This document shows, one piece after another, positions 52,301-62,101 of a stretch of 64,000 nt of DNA. Within the stretch, counting starts at the first letter, position 1; every line of letters begins with the position of its first letter. Below the pieces are notes generated by a model. It was not told the origin of the DNA, ran no database searches, and saw only the letters and a program-made list of their open reading frames with translations. The DNA lies in NCBI RefSeq assembly GCF_035582795.1, contig NC_134366.1:149219519-149283518 (forward strand). The letters run 5' to 3'. The DNA comes from Mycteria americana. Its lineage: Eukaryota > Chordata > Aves > Ciconiiformes > Ciconiidae. Position numbers and translations under genes: made by a program.

Positions 52301-55300
52301 TGATTTAATAAATGAGTTGTGGTCTGTTCTCTTCAGATCACAGATTCTTTTTTGGAAGATAAGCTTTTGACAGTTACTCTAAAGAGTACTTGCAAAGCAA
52401 TTTCAAGTGATAACAAAATAACCTTTCAAAGACAAATTTCAAATAGTTTCCCATGACATGAATAGGTTAAACTGTGATTGGTTGTGTGCTGGGTTTTTTT
52501 CTAATATGTGGGGTATTGTTATTGTTTTTAATGGGATGTTTTTGCCTTACTAGGAATTTTACAATGAATTGGCTCCTTTGTCAAGAATCTCTTCAGGCAC
52601 CCTCCCAAGACTTTTTTTTGCGACTAACACAGTCATCACTGTTGCCTTTCTATATTTTAGTATTAATTATCTGCCTTTTTTCTGTAACTCAGGTCATTTT
52701 TAGGAGAATTTGGTAAGTAACTTATTTATACTGAAAAATAAGAAGTTAAAAATAAGAGATTCATGGGTGTCTAAGTGAACGGTGGTCATGTTTGTTGCTC
52801 CAAAGTTTGTTGCACCATTGAGCTTGCCAGGGTGTGAGCACCAGTGGAAGGGCCCACCAAGAGGCTCCTAGAGAAAGTCGTTCAATGATGAGCTTCTTGA
52901 GCATCCCTCCAGTCAAGACAGGGAGTTATCATTGGTTTGTTTCCCCATAGATGCAATTCCTGCAGAGCTCTGGCTAATGTTTTGTGATACGTTTATGTCT
53001 CCTCCCAGTGGGAGGGAGAAAGATGTTTTGTGTGTTTTCCCCTCCCAACAGCAAAGTTATCTGATTGTTGCTAGAGGATTTGTTTCTCTGTTTTGTTTTG
53101 TTGGTTTTGTTTTTTTTTTTTTCCCCAAGTTTACATACTGTGAAGGATGACATGGGTGGAGCTGAGAGGATTTCAGATTTCTAATGCTTCACTGTCGGTT
53201 GGTTTTTTTTTTTTTTTTTTTAACTCTTGTTTACTGTGATAAAGTCCATCAGCCTTTGCTGCTCAGAACAGAGCTGAAGTAAAACTGACTCAATTATTTT
53301 TAGTTTCACAGTGATTCACAGTTCCCTTGAGAGAAGGGGTAGTGGAGCTGTCTGTTTACAGACTAAGAATAGCAAGACTGTAGGTCCTAGTGTAACTTGT
53401 CTTAAACTCAATGGCTAGGAAATTATCTCTTCCTAGTAGAAGATAAATGGTGTAACTCGGGTATTAGGGCACTTGTCTTCTCACTTGTCTGCAGCAAAAA
53501 TCAATAGATTTTTTTCAAGGACTAAGACTTCTAATAGATAAAGATTGTACTGCTACAAACGAAAATGTTTGTCAGGTTGGATGTGTGATAGTATATCTAA
53601 AACAATGAAAGAAACTTTTCCGATTTTTTGCTAGTGTTGAAATAACTATTTACTACTTTGTAATGAGCAATGACTCCAGTATGTTCAACAGATTTTTAAA
53701 GAAAAGCTTAAAATAAACCTTCTCCCCCTCATTTTTTTTTTTTTTAATTTTGAAGCAGTTAATAATCTCAAATATTTTTCCGTTTGTCGTGAGGAAGTTT
53801 ATTATAAAATTGCAACCTGAAATCACATCATGGTAGAATAAAATGTTATCTATTGCGTGCCATGATATCTTGTTTGTAGAAAAACATTTGTTGTAATATT
53901 TTGGTTATGATTTTTATTTATTATAATAATGTGACTAAAAACTGGTTTTGTTATCTTACTTTATCATAAAATGGTATACACATTCCATACACAATTATCA
54001 TCCTACAGATTCCATAATTCTTCACCAATCTAATGACATGAAGACACTTAGTTACAATGCATGTACTGCATGCTTCATCTAAATGTTTGCAGAGTGTGCA
54101 TGCTCTTAAATTAGACTGTCTCTTGTTGCTGAATTACCTTAAGACAGGATTTACAGTCATAGGCAGTGATCCCATTGTATTAATGCACAGCCATTGCTCC
54201 AGAGAGGTTACAGTCTAAAACAAGGGACAGCGGGTACTGATAGATCATTGATGAAGTACAAAAAACAAATAAGCAGTGCAACAATATTATACGATATGAC
54301 AAAGAATGATCTCAGTGTACTGCTGACTTAACGGTCATAAAAGTATTTTTTTTGGCACCTTTGCCTGAGATAATGTCTGAATTAAGTGATGTCTCATTTT
54401 CTCCAACTGCAGTGGTGAACCACTGAAAGAGACAGTTAAACTTGAGGATGGTCGAATTGGAGAGAGGCCAGAAATAGTTTATCATGTAATTCACACAATT
54501 TTACTTGGTTGTCTAGCGATGTGTTTGGAAGGGTAAGTCTGATTTTGATGTATCTCTTTTGAAAGCAACAGAGAGTTCCTAACTGGACGTCATACACCAT
54601 TCACCCCTTTGAAATTCACCCCTTTTCAGAAATGTATGTGGCATATAGTGGTACTAATTAGTAGGGGAGACAGCAAAGATAATTTTGACTATAAATTGGA
54701 TACAGGTGTATGATGAATTGTGCTCAGTCTCTTTAATGTGTTTTCCAAGCTTTAATGCAGCCAAAATCCGAGACATTAATTGAAGCAAATTTTAATCACT
54801 TTCTTTATGGTATTTAAGTGTAGAACTGCACTGTAACTGTTTTAATACTGTATTCTAGCAAGAGCTTGTGTAGTGTTTTGATGAACAGTGTATGTTCTGG
54901 AATAGTGGGACGTGGAAGATTTCTTACCCATCTTCTTGTGTTTAGGGTAGCATGAAGTATACCTTTGCTTCACATGCTAAAGCAGTAGCAAAGCTGTTTA
55001 CAAAGGTATTGTGTTAATCTTTAAAGCTACAGAAGCTAATGTTGGGAAGATGCTGTTGTTCTAATCTTGGCTCTCAGCTAAATCAGCTTGAAGGTGGTAG
55101 ACTTGTGTTTGTATTATGCTCATTGTCCTAAAATCTGAATATTCACAAATTCTTAAAGTGAGTAGACTGTTGTGTTACTATGTAGTTGTCTTGACTTATC
55201 TATCCTTAAGAGGCAGACAATACCAGCAAATCGTAAATTGTTTATTAAATATTTTCCTTTCCTTTCTTCAGGAACTCCCTTATAGTACAGTGTCTGTACA

Positions 55301-58300
55301 GCTTTGCTGAATAGCTGCTTTTTATCCTTGCTTGGCTGGAAAACTGCAACAGCCAAGTGACTTTACTAGTCTCTTTGTTTTTCTTTCATCCTCCCCTGAA
55401 CTCTGTGAAGGATTTTGTCATCTTTGACCTTGGATCTTGCTCCTACATCTTGCAGCAGATAATCAGGTGCCTGCTCTTCTGCTAGAGATTTCCTTGGTTT
55501 ACCCTTCAGTGCCATCAAATTTGATCTCAGATTGCTTGAACATCCAGACTGTGTTTGACATATGAAAAAAATCTGAATGTTTTTATAAACAACTTGAATA
55601 CAGAGGCATGCGCAGAGTCCCAACTAAGTTTTACTGCAATGTTTTTCAGAATGAAGTATCTATGGACACCTTATGTTTGCATGCTTGCTGCATTTGGTGT
55701 GTGCTCTCCTGAACTTTGGATGACACTTTTCAAATGGCTTCGACTGAAAGCTGTGCACCCGATATTGTTGGTGAGTTGCTGTTGCCAATGTCTTGGGAAT
55801 TACAGCTAGCAAGCATATAACTGTTCAAACAACAATGACCTAAGACCTACAGAAGAACCCATTAAAAGAACATGTAGTTCTGTGAGCAGTGGATCTCATA
55901 TAGTCTGCTTTTTCTGTGTCTTTCATTCTTAATATCACACTTTCACATGTTCTCTGGTACCTGGTGATAAAGTTGTGCTCACACTACAGCCTTTCCTCAT
56001 AAGAAGCAGAGCTGTCTTCATCTCTCTCTCTTTCACTCATCTGTTTAATTTCTTTTAACAAATCTTTGAGACCTCAAGCCCTCTGTCATATTTAGTTGAG
56101 ATTGGCCAAGAAGGTCAAGCGCTCTGTAGGAGGAGTGCAGGAGAAAAAGTACAGGCATGCAGGCAAGCATCGACATAAGCCTTGTTTCCCTAGGAAATGA
56201 GGCTAAAAATGTGGTAGCTAGGTGTGTTTAATTGCTGAGAGTAAAGCTGCTTCATAAGAAATGGTATGTGGAATTACTTTGCATAAGATCTGTTCATGTG
56301 TGGCCATTATAGAGAAGTGTTGTGATTGAAGATGAGCTTGTGCTACAGTGCAAACAATTCCCCCACTTCCAACCCTAATATACCAAGAGTTGCTTTGCGC
56401 AATTTTTGGCAGCTTTGTGCATTTGTTTTATTAACAAAATAAGGATAGGCTATTATTTACCTTAATTTCGAGAGGCTTATAGGAATAAATATTTTATAGT
56501 TAAACAGAGATTGTCACTGTGTGACAATCACTATGTCACTTGTGAAAATGCCATAGACTGTTACCTCAGAAACATTGACAGTGTTCTTCCAATCAAGGAG
56601 TAACAATACGTTCATATACATGGTAAACACGTTCCTGTATATACCTCATGTTTTCTTCTATATAGACCTGCTTTATTACTTTTAACATAGTAGATGTGTT
56701 AATAGCTTATTACCAAGAGAATGCCTTGTGTGCACTCCATACCAAGTGTTTCCTGTACCATGTGAGCTATTTTCTCCTTTTCGCAAAGCGAAAATTGTAT
56801 CAGCTAGAATGATGGTGTGCTGAAGAATGGGTTTCTGGGTTTTGCGTATCAGTATTGTTAATCTGAACAAAAGCATCAACAGGATCAGAGGTTTGAAATG
56901 CTTGTTTTGTACTTTTTTCCTTTCTCAGATTATCTCATTTTCATTTGTATGTGAGAGGTGTTTACTTTTCTTCTGTTCCCTACATCATGTGCACATTGCA
57001 TCATTGTTATTTAAGCAGTAATTAAGCATACCTAATATTGGTGGTAAAGTTATCATGGGTCAAATAAGTTCTTCTGTGCTAAATTAGGCAAATTCTTGTT
57101 TGCTGAGGGGAGTTTGCTTGGTAGAAACCCACGGTTTCACCTACTGTCACTCCAAGGTTTCAGGCATAAATGTAGCGTACCATATGAGCAGAATCAACAG
57201 GTAGTCCAAGGCTGAAGAATGAAGAACGGTCCATAATCCATTTCTTCGAACATGTATTTTGTAGGCTCTTATTCTGAGTATGGCAGTTCCCACAATAATT
57301 GGATTCAGCTTGTGGAAAGAGGTAAGAAAAATACCTTTGTGGTTTTTGTTTTGTATGTAGGCACGACATGAGTCAAAATGATGAGCAAATACAATGAAAT
57401 ATACCTGGTGAAATGACAGATATATGATGAAATAAAAGCTGTCATCCACTGAAAATATGTTTTGTGTTGGTTTTTTTTAAACAAAACTGTTTACATTTTT
57501 CAGTATGAGGTATTGATAATTTAATTTGTTAACAATTGCTTATTGTGATTAAGAAGTGTTTAAATTTAAATGAAGACTTTATTATATTCAGCTATTATGC
57601 TTTATATAAACTGACTCAACAAAGAAAATATTGCCAAATAAAAACTTGGGATATTGAAAACTGTGTTGCCCCAATCTTGGTTTTAGTGAGAGGGATTGAG
57701 CTTAGACAGAAGTAAAATTATGGTAGGCCATACACAAATAGCCTGTTTGAAAAGCTCCCATCAAATTATAATGGAGTTAAATCCTTTGTGCAGAGCAGTG
57801 TGTAGAGGTTATGTATATACTACAATATAGAGAAGAAAAGCTACAGATGTTTCCATGTTTAAAACAAATACTTAGTTCTTTATTGTAAGTCACAGATAAA
57901 CTGGGAGGAAGAGTGTTTGGAAATTATTTTTTAAACTTCCACAAGTACAAAAAATACGGGAAATACCCCATAAAGTGTAACCCTCTACTATACCAACCTA
58001 GCTTCAAAATAGTTTTATAAGAATTCAAATAAATATTTTTTTAAAAAGCATTCAAATATAAAAGCCAGTCTTGACCAACAGTATTTTAACAGATTTTGTA
58101 ATATCTATCTTCTAATAGAAATTTTGGTTACAATGTAATCTGACTCTTTACACATTTCTGTCAGAGCAATAGACACTGTCCTGAAAAATAGCTACAGTTG
58201 CTCAAAAGAGTTATGAAATCTGTTACAATAGAGGAAACTGGGTTAGTTGACCAAAGAATTCTTTTTCAGATTATTTTTTAATAAAAGCAGTGTGGGGGTT

Positions 58301-61300
58301 TGGACTCTAGAGGGCTTCATCCATCGCAGATCCAGCTTTTGCTTTTAAGCAGTTGTGGTGAACAGTTTGCTCTCCAGGTTCATAACTCATCCCTGAGCGT
58401 GGAAACTTTGATTAATAGTAACGGGACAGTGCAAATGCCTTGAGGCTCTTAATCTGTTACCGTGGCTATGAATGGCTGAGTGTACAGCTCGGCATCTTTC
58501 TGCTTGGCTGCCTTCTGACTCAGTCTGGCATAGTCCCTCATCTAACTAGATTTTTCTAAGGGCTCTGATTCATGAGTGAAGCTGGTTCTCCTTGGGGTGG
58601 CAATAGCGGTTCCTCTTTCTGCCCATCTGTTGTTCTGGGGACAGTTCAGGTATATGTATGACAGCACTGCTACTGCTTTCAGCCCTGATACGAACATATG
58701 GCAGCTGTTCTCGTGCTGCCCTAACATGTCTGGTTGTAGACTGCTATCACTTGACAGCTGAACTGTCCAGGTAATGGGGGTGGAAACTCCTCAGTTAAAG
58801 CAAGCTCCTGTTTCCAGCTGTCTGTCCACTATGGCTGGCCCTAAAGTGAGGTGTCTCTTTAGTCTGGCATAACCTGTAAACTTTATCCTGAAAACCAGTA
58901 GCTTTCACTTACTATGTACAACAGCATGCTCCAGCCCCTCAGGGCTGGCCATCTTCTAGCCATGCCTTCTTCAGATAAATGCTCAAAATGGCTCCCAAAA
59001 TGTTTTTCAAGATCATAAACTGAGATATCCTACTTCATACAATATAGTGTACTTTCCTTCACTGCAGTAATTGAAGTAAAAGTCAGAGGGAAGTCCAGGG
59101 CAGATTACCCACATAATGCTCTTCTAGGAAATGTCTTCTCTCCTTTCCCGCTTGCGTAGCACCTTTCCAAAAGTCACAACAGTCCCACCCCCCCCAATCA
59201 AGCAAGTTTACCATGAGAGGTTTGTCAGCTTCGTGGTTCAGTGCCCTTATTTATATGCATTTGCATAGGAAAACCTGAACTATGGTTTTGATGCATTTAA
59301 GGCCAGTTGAAGTTGGTGAATGTTGTTGCCACACAGTTTCTTGGGATTTTTTTAAAATTATGTTTTTATTATAATTATTCTAATAAAATAGGATTAGAGA
59401 TGAGAACTTGTGTTTAACATACTTATTCTGGAGAAGGCCTCCTGCTGTCAGATACGTATAAACAGCGTTATACGTTTCACAAAATATTCAAACAAAAATA
59501 CCAGTTAGGGAAAACTCAGATTAAACCCATTTCTGTTGTGTTTTTTAAGGCCTTAATGTAATGAGATGCTCTATAGATTCATTTTTCAATTGTAAGTAAC
59601 CAAAAATATGTTTCCATTAGTTTTTCCCTAGGATAATGACAGAGCTTTCAGAACTACAAGAATTCTATGATCCTGATACAGTAGAACTCATGACATGGAT
59701 AAAGTAAGTATGAAGTCCTACGTTTCTATTTTACTTCTTTATGTCAGAGTATTTTTATCTCAGCATTTTGTGGAGCTAACTCTATTAATCTGAGTTTTCC
59801 CTTGCTGAGTCATTAATGATGTAGAGGGAGATGGGAGGAGAAATTTGTATTTTAAGTTTGGTATTACTCCCATGGAAAGAAACAGAAATTTATCATTGAT
59901 TATAAGAGGAGAAGATCCTGAAACACGCAAGCAAATCATGTTGAATATCATTACTAGACCTAATTTCCAAATAAAGGTGGACATCTTACTACTTGGTTCT
60001 TCGTATGCTAACTTTTCAGTAGATTAGAGGATTCATGTTGATTGTAACTCCACGGGGGACAGAAACACTGAAATTTTTGTGTGCATGAGCCAGTAAAATG
60101 AAATGCCTGAATGTAAGGATTTAGAGACTTCAGTCAAGAAACATGCAGTGTAACATGCATGATTCAAACTTCCCCTTTGACCAGAAGGCTGGAAAGGTTC
60201 TTACCTGTCTGGCTAGGCAGGGCATAGCAAATACTGAGCTATGTTATATAGTTCTTACTGAGCCATATACACAGCTAATACTGAGTCAAGTTATTTTCAC
60301 AGATGTCTTCTCACCAAAAGTTTCAGAACTGGATTCTGGCCTCATTCAATCTAACTTTGAACTATGTCATTAGGAACTGCACTTCTCTGAAAGTTAGATC
60401 CCATGTGTTCAGATAACTTACATACCTTTAACTGTATTTTTTTAGAATATTATTTTCTGTATTTATGCAGTCTTTAATGTCAACCTGTTCATCTTCAGAA
60501 AAGACAAGGCTGGTAATTATGGTGTTCCAGCCAATTTCTTCTTTCTGTTAATAGTAGTGTATGTTGTTTGTCACTGCTGTAGCTCTTCAAGGCAGCAAGT
60601 GGAATAATGCCAAGTACCTAATGGCTTTTACATTAGTCTGCATATATTACACTTCAAGTACATCATTAATCATGGTGAATTGCATTGAGATTCACTCAGC
60701 TAAGAGCAATTTGACTGCCCTTATTTGTAGCAGCTGTTCATATTTTTAATGAAAATAAGGATTTTGTTTTTTTCTTAAGGTTATGCTTAGGTATCCATAT
60801 TGGAATTTTAATTGAATGTCATAATTATAGTATATTTTCTTAGAATTTTCTCTCTGATAAAATGAATTTATTTTGAATTTTCTCTGCAGGAAAAGTTGCC
60901 CAAAGTCTGTAATAAAGTGTGACAATGGCTGTTTTCTTTCCCTAATGCAGGAATAGAAATAGTCAAAAGATGAAACCAAACCCAGAAACATAATTACTGT
61001 AGATGTTATTCTGTATCATGACTGTATTTACTTGTAGATGATTAAATACATGGTCCTAGAGATCAAATTAAAATAATCACAAATCTTTCCCTTACAAGAT
61101 AACATCATGTTGTTTCTCCTTCTACTTACCTTCCCTCTCAAGCTTGTTTTGTCACAAGTCAGCAACCATTCAGAAAAGCAATGGTTTGGTCCATTCCAGG
61201 ACCAGTCTGAATGGTGCTCTGTGGGTTGCAAGGGGGGGAGGAGGACAGCCATCAGCCCTTGCCCCAGGAGGAGACCTTCCTTGCAAACTCCATATTGCTG

Positions 61301-62101
61301 CAGGTCTGAGCTTTTCGTGGCAAGGAAACTACTGCCCCTGCAGCATTAACACCAATTGTAATTAGACCCCCAATGATACCTTCATGCACTCCAGTTCATA
61401 CCGTAGCACCTTAAAAGATTCACACAGTGTTTAAATTCAAAAACATTGCGCATCCTGTACTCAGATGTGTATGTTGATGTTGCTTTTGCAGACAACAGGC
61501 TCCTGTGGCTGCTGTGTTTGCAGGCAGCCCACAGTTAATGGGTGTGATTAAGCTTTGTACCGGATGGATGGTGTCAAGCTTGCCTTTATATAATGATGAT
61601 GATCTTCTAAAAAGAAATGAAAATGTGAGTATCCAATTCCATAAATGTGTGTGTATTATCAGTGATTTATAGACTGTTCCATCACGCAGGACTGAAGTGC
61701 CTGATTGAGATGTGTGGGAGTACTGTAAATGTTAATGCTCCAGAGAAGATGACCTTGTAACATTCCTCATGCCACACAGGTTTGCATTGCTCTTCTGTGC
61801 CCCCCAGGCCACCTGGCAATGCAAATTATTTGTTTGGTGCCACTCCCACTACATGTGAGCGGCATTCCAAATACCGTGACCCCCAAGTATTTAATTTATC
61901 ACTGATTTTTGCATTGCATGAACATGTTTTCTTAATTTATAGATTTATCAGATCTATTCAAAGAGATCAGCAGAGGATATTTATAAGATACTCACATCTT
62001 ACAAAGCAAATTTTCTGATTATTGAAGATTCAATTTGCAATGAAGTGGGACCTGTACGAGGATGTAGAGTTAAAGATCTGTTGGATATTGCTAATGGCCA
62101 T
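36855..62101 (+). CDS. DPY19L4: DPY19L4, dpy-19-like protein 4 (18 exons, 3' end outside the window)
   Basis: This is a multi-pass ER membrane protein of the DPY19 family. Worm DPY-19 and vertebrate DPY19L1 and DPY19L3 C-mannosylate tryptophan in WxxW motifs of thrombospondin-type repeats, using dolichol-phosphate mannose. Activity of the L4 paralog is, to my knowledge, not established. Joining 18 exons gives 1,998 nt and 666 codons with no stop or frameshift, and all junctions are GT-AG. Residues 1-48 are polar and lysine-rich, probably cytosolic. The first membrane segment is at about 49-67, followed by a lumenal loop with [11 protein letters not shown] (82-92) and YYS (96-98). Many hydrophobic segments follow from about 155 to 540, then a soluble C-terminal domain from about 542. 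Sequons are N120-K-T, N386-T-T and N390-F-T. The sequence agrees with DPY19L4 as I remember it, notably [19 protein letters not shown] and LCTGWM, rather than with L1-L3. The family member is about 720 residues, so roughly 50 C-terminal residues are missing, beyond 64,000. I chose the start at 36855 for its Kozak context (G at -3 and +4) and its match to the short human N-terminus. Confidence 0.95.
37975..38280 (-). mobile_element. CR1 LINE fragment in DPY19L4 intron 1
   Basis: On the + strand the run GAGCCATTGCACACC, TTTGATCATCCTCGTGGCCC, TTCTCTGAACG and TTTCCCAGCTCTACTTTATC, then the AGATGAGAGGACAAGAATTACG segment region, is the reverse complement of the reverse-transcriptase C-terminal region of CR1, the main avian LINE. 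It is 5'-truncated and also lacks the CR1 3' end. It is diverged and contains stops, so it is inactive. It lies about 640 bp beyond the CpG island. Confidence 0.75.
40330..40437 (+). CDS. DPY19L4: DPY19L4 exon 2 (residues 4-39)
   Basis: The acceptor is TCTTCAG and the donor GTAAGC. It encodes the polar, lysine- and glutamate-rich N-terminal tail, including L-R-Q-R-K-K, which is predicted to be cytosolic. It ends after the first base of codon 40. Intron 2 (40438-41406) contains a G-rich run near 40,657-40,676 and no other element I recognise. Confidence 0.95.
41407..41531 (+). CDS. DPY19L4: DPY19L4 exon 3 (residues 40-81, first membrane segment)
   Basis: It encodes [15 protein letters not shown] and MMYAVYL, the first transmembrane helix (about residues 49-67), then the start of the first lumenal loop (HERKFWF). 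It ends in phase 0 at Q81 with donor GTAAAG. Read-through past the donor stays open for about 110 nt, but this is not conserved sequence. Intron 3 (41532-42189) is T-rich with nothing recognised. Confidence 0.96.
42190..42280 (+). CDS. DPY19L4: DPY19L4 exon 4 (residues 82-111, first lumenal loop)
   Basis: It carries the family-signature loop [17 protein letters not shown] and then LKAPSFERG. In C-mannosyltransferase paralogs this loop has a conserved acidic residue thought to be the catalytic base; here D92 occupies that place by my alignment. The acceptor follows a T-rich tract and the donor is GTACAA. Intron 4 (42281-44047) contains a CR1 relic at 43.6-43.8 kb. Confidence 0.96.
43600..43800 (-). 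mobile_element. Old CR1 3'-end relic in intron 4
   Basis: The order CTCAGAAACACAGGACTGAA, then GAGGCCATCATATCTGACCTC, then TTAAGAACCTCCTGTGAAGA, then GGTTCCAGGGCTGCATC corresponds to the reverse complement of the CR1 3' UTR (the 'GGTCATCTAGTCCAACCTC ... AACCTGTTCCAGTGC' layout). It is strongly diverged, so the subfamily cannot be given. Confidence 0.55.
44048..44169 (+). CDS. DPY19L4: DPY19L4 exon 5 (residues 112-152)
   Basis: It encodes [10 protein letters not shown], with an N-glycosylation sequon at N120, and the helical [19 protein letters not shown] segment. It ends in phase 0 at E152 with donor GTATGT. Intron 5 (44170-45030) begins with a short GTGTAT microsatellite (44204-44231) and contains an ancient repeat relic near 44.87-44.98 kb. 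Confidence 0.96.
44204..44231. repeat. DPY19L4: Short GT/GTAT microsatellite in intron 5
   Basis: An alternating GTGTAT/GTGTGT stretch of about 28 bases, located 35 bp after the exon 5 donor. It may be length-polymorphic. No function is implied. Confidence 0.7.
44870..44985 (+). repeat. Ancient amniote interspersed repeat relic, intron 5
   Basis: TAGGGGCCGTGTCTTACC, then TTTGTAAAGCACCTAGCACA and a TAGTAAATAGTAA tail match the 3' end of an old amniote repeat (GGGACCGTGTCTT, TTTGTAAAGCGCCTAGCACA, AATAATAA). The MIR 3' end is similar. Class is uncertain. Confidence 0.5.
45031..45176 (+). CDS. DPY19L4: DPY19L4 exon 6 (residues 153-200, membrane segments)
   Basis: It encodes [18 protein letters not shown] and [15 protein letters not shown], two hydrophobic stretches that look like transmembrane helices. 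It ends after two bases of codon 201 with donor GTAAGA. Intron 6 (45177-46994) has an antisense open frame of 155 codons at 45289-45756 that I do not recognise and judge fortuitous. Confidence 0.96.
46995..47118 (+). CDS. DPY19L4: DPY19L4 exon 7 (residues 201-242)
   Basis: It encodes [20 protein letters not shown], a conserved loop containing the family's RENWALP-type motif, then a hydrophobic segment ending NLNCSAE. N238-C-S is a weak possible sequon. The donor is GTAAAG in phase 0. Intron 7 (47119-47695) ends in a long T tract. Confidence 0.96.
47664..47680. repeat. DPY19L4: T(17) run in the exon 8 polypyrimidine tract
   Basis: Seventeen uninterrupted thymines, then C, seven more T and CCTCCAG, lead straight into exon 8. 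The tract is part of the splice acceptor, so length variation here could affect exon 8 use. Confidence 0.9.
47696..47830 (+). CDS. DPY19L4: DPY19L4 exon 8 (residues 243-287)
   Basis: It encodes two hydrophobic segments, with [12 protein letters not shown] at about 257-268 and [10 protein letters not shown] at 273-282. The polypyrimidine tract of its acceptor includes an uninterrupted T(17) at 47664-47680. The donor is GTATTA, one of the weaker donors of the gene. Intron 8 (47831-49128) holds nothing I recognise. Confidence 0.96.
49129..49260 (+). CDS. DPY19L4: DPY19L4 exon 9 (residues 288-331)
   Basis: It encodes [20 protein letters not shown] and [16 protein letters not shown], two membrane segments joined by a short loop. 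It is in phase 0 at both ends, with donor GTAACT. The next intron (49261-49349) is only 89 bp, the shortest in the gene. Confidence 0.96.
49350..49448 (+). CDS. DPY19L4: DPY19L4 exon 10 (residues 332-364)
   Basis: It encodes a basic linker ([14 protein letters not shown]) and a membrane helix ([18 protein letters not shown]). It is 99 nt, phase 0 at both ends, so skipping it would keep the frame but delete one helix. The donor is GTAAGA. Intron 10 (49449-50671) holds nothing I recognise. Confidence 0.95.
50672..50745 (+). CDS. DPY19L4: DPY19L4 exon 11 (residues 365-388, lumenal loop)
   Basis: It encodes the start of a polar loop, [10 protein letters not shown], ending LGLNTT with a sequon at N386. 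It ends after two bases of codon 389 with the consensus donor GTAAGT. Intron 11 (50746-52553) holds no element I recognise. Confidence 0.95.
52554..52712 (+). CDS. DPY19L4: DPY19L4 exon 12 (residues 389-441)
   Basis: It encodes [20 protein letters not shown], with a sequon at N390, followed by the membrane segment [14 protein letters not shown] (420-433) and the basic end FRRI. The QAPSQDFF stretch is conserved in the L4 paralog as I recall it. The donor is GTAAGT, phase 2. Intron 12 (52713-54412) has T runs near 53.11, 53.21 and 53.73 kb and an ancient repeat relic at 54.17-54.25 kb. Confidence 0.96.
53203..53221. repeat. DPY19L4: T(19) homopolymer in intron 12
   Basis: An uninterrupted T run. 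It is not next to any splice site in the reconstructed gene. Confidence 0.9.
54165..54255 (-). repeat. Ancient amniote interspersed repeat relic, intron 12
   Basis: CATTGTATTAATGCACAGC, then CCAGAGAGGTTACAGTCTAA and ACAAGGGACAG looks like the reverse complement of the same family as the relic at 44.87 kb (GTGCTGTACAAACAC ... AGAGCTTACAGTCTAA). It is diverged and the ends are approximate. Confidence 0.4.
54413..54532 (+). CDS. DPY19L4: DPY19L4 exon 13 (residues 442-481)
   Basis: It encodes the loop [20 protein letters not shown], with the characteristic GERPEIVYH, and the membrane segment [14 protein letters not shown]. It ends after two bases of codon 482, with donor GTAAGT. Intron 13 (54533-55649) holds no element I can name; a minus-strand open frame at 55366-55623 next to exon 14 is unassigned. 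Confidence 0.96.
55650..55770 (+). CDS. DPY19L4: DPY19L4 exon 14 (residues 482-522)
   Basis: It encodes the membrane segment [15 protein letters not shown] and the conserved [15 protein letters not shown], then AVHPILL. The donor is GTGAGT in phase 0. Intron 14 (55771-57264) contains a 9-bp perfect inverted repeat at 56509-56529 and nothing else I recognise. Confidence 0.96.
56509..56529. repeat. DPY19L4: 9-bp perfect inverted repeat in intron 14
   Basis: GATTGTCAC (56509-56517) and GTGACAATC (56521-56529) are perfect complements around a 3-nt loop. No function is evident. Confidence 0.8.
57265..57321 (+). CDS. DPY19L4: DPY19L4 exon 15 (residues 523-541)
   Basis: A 57-nt exon, phase 0 at both ends, encoding [19 protein letters not shown], the last membrane segment before the C-terminal domain. 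Skipping it would keep frame but probably invert the topology of what follows. The donor is GTAAGA. Intron 15 (57322-59620) is AT-rich; I recognise no element in it. Confidence 0.95.
59621..59703 (+). CDS. DPY19L4: DPY19L4 exon 16 (residues 542-568)
   Basis: It begins the soluble C-terminal domain: [20 protein letters not shown] and VELMTWI. It ends after two bases of codon 569 with donor GTAAGT. Intron 16 (59704-61491) holds no element I recognise; a G-rich stretch lies at 61,228-61,245. Confidence 0.96.
61492..61624 (+). CDS. DPY19L4: DPY19L4 exon 17 (residues 569-613)
   Basis: It encodes the conserved [15 protein letters not shown] and [20 protein letters not shown] of the lumenal C-terminal domain. 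The donor is GTGAGT in phase 0. Intron 17 (61625-61942, 318 bp) holds nothing I recognise. Confidence 0.96.
61943..62101 (+). CDS. DPY19L4: DPY19L4 exon 18 (residues 614-666), last coding exon seen
   Basis: It encodes [17 protein letters not shown], the central strand [13 protein letters not shown], and [14 protein letters not shown]. It ends in phase 0 at H666 with the consensus donor GTAAGT, so at least one more coding exon must follow. In the remaining 1.9 kb (62102-64000) I find no exon matching the expected C-terminus, no stop that closes this frame after a valid acceptor, and no recognisable repeat. Confidence 0.95.

Noticed and set aside
55366..55623. Minus-strand open frame of 85 codons beside exon 14, considered as a processed pseudogene
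   Set aside because: I could not match the translation to any gene, and there is no poly-A tail or target duplication nearby.
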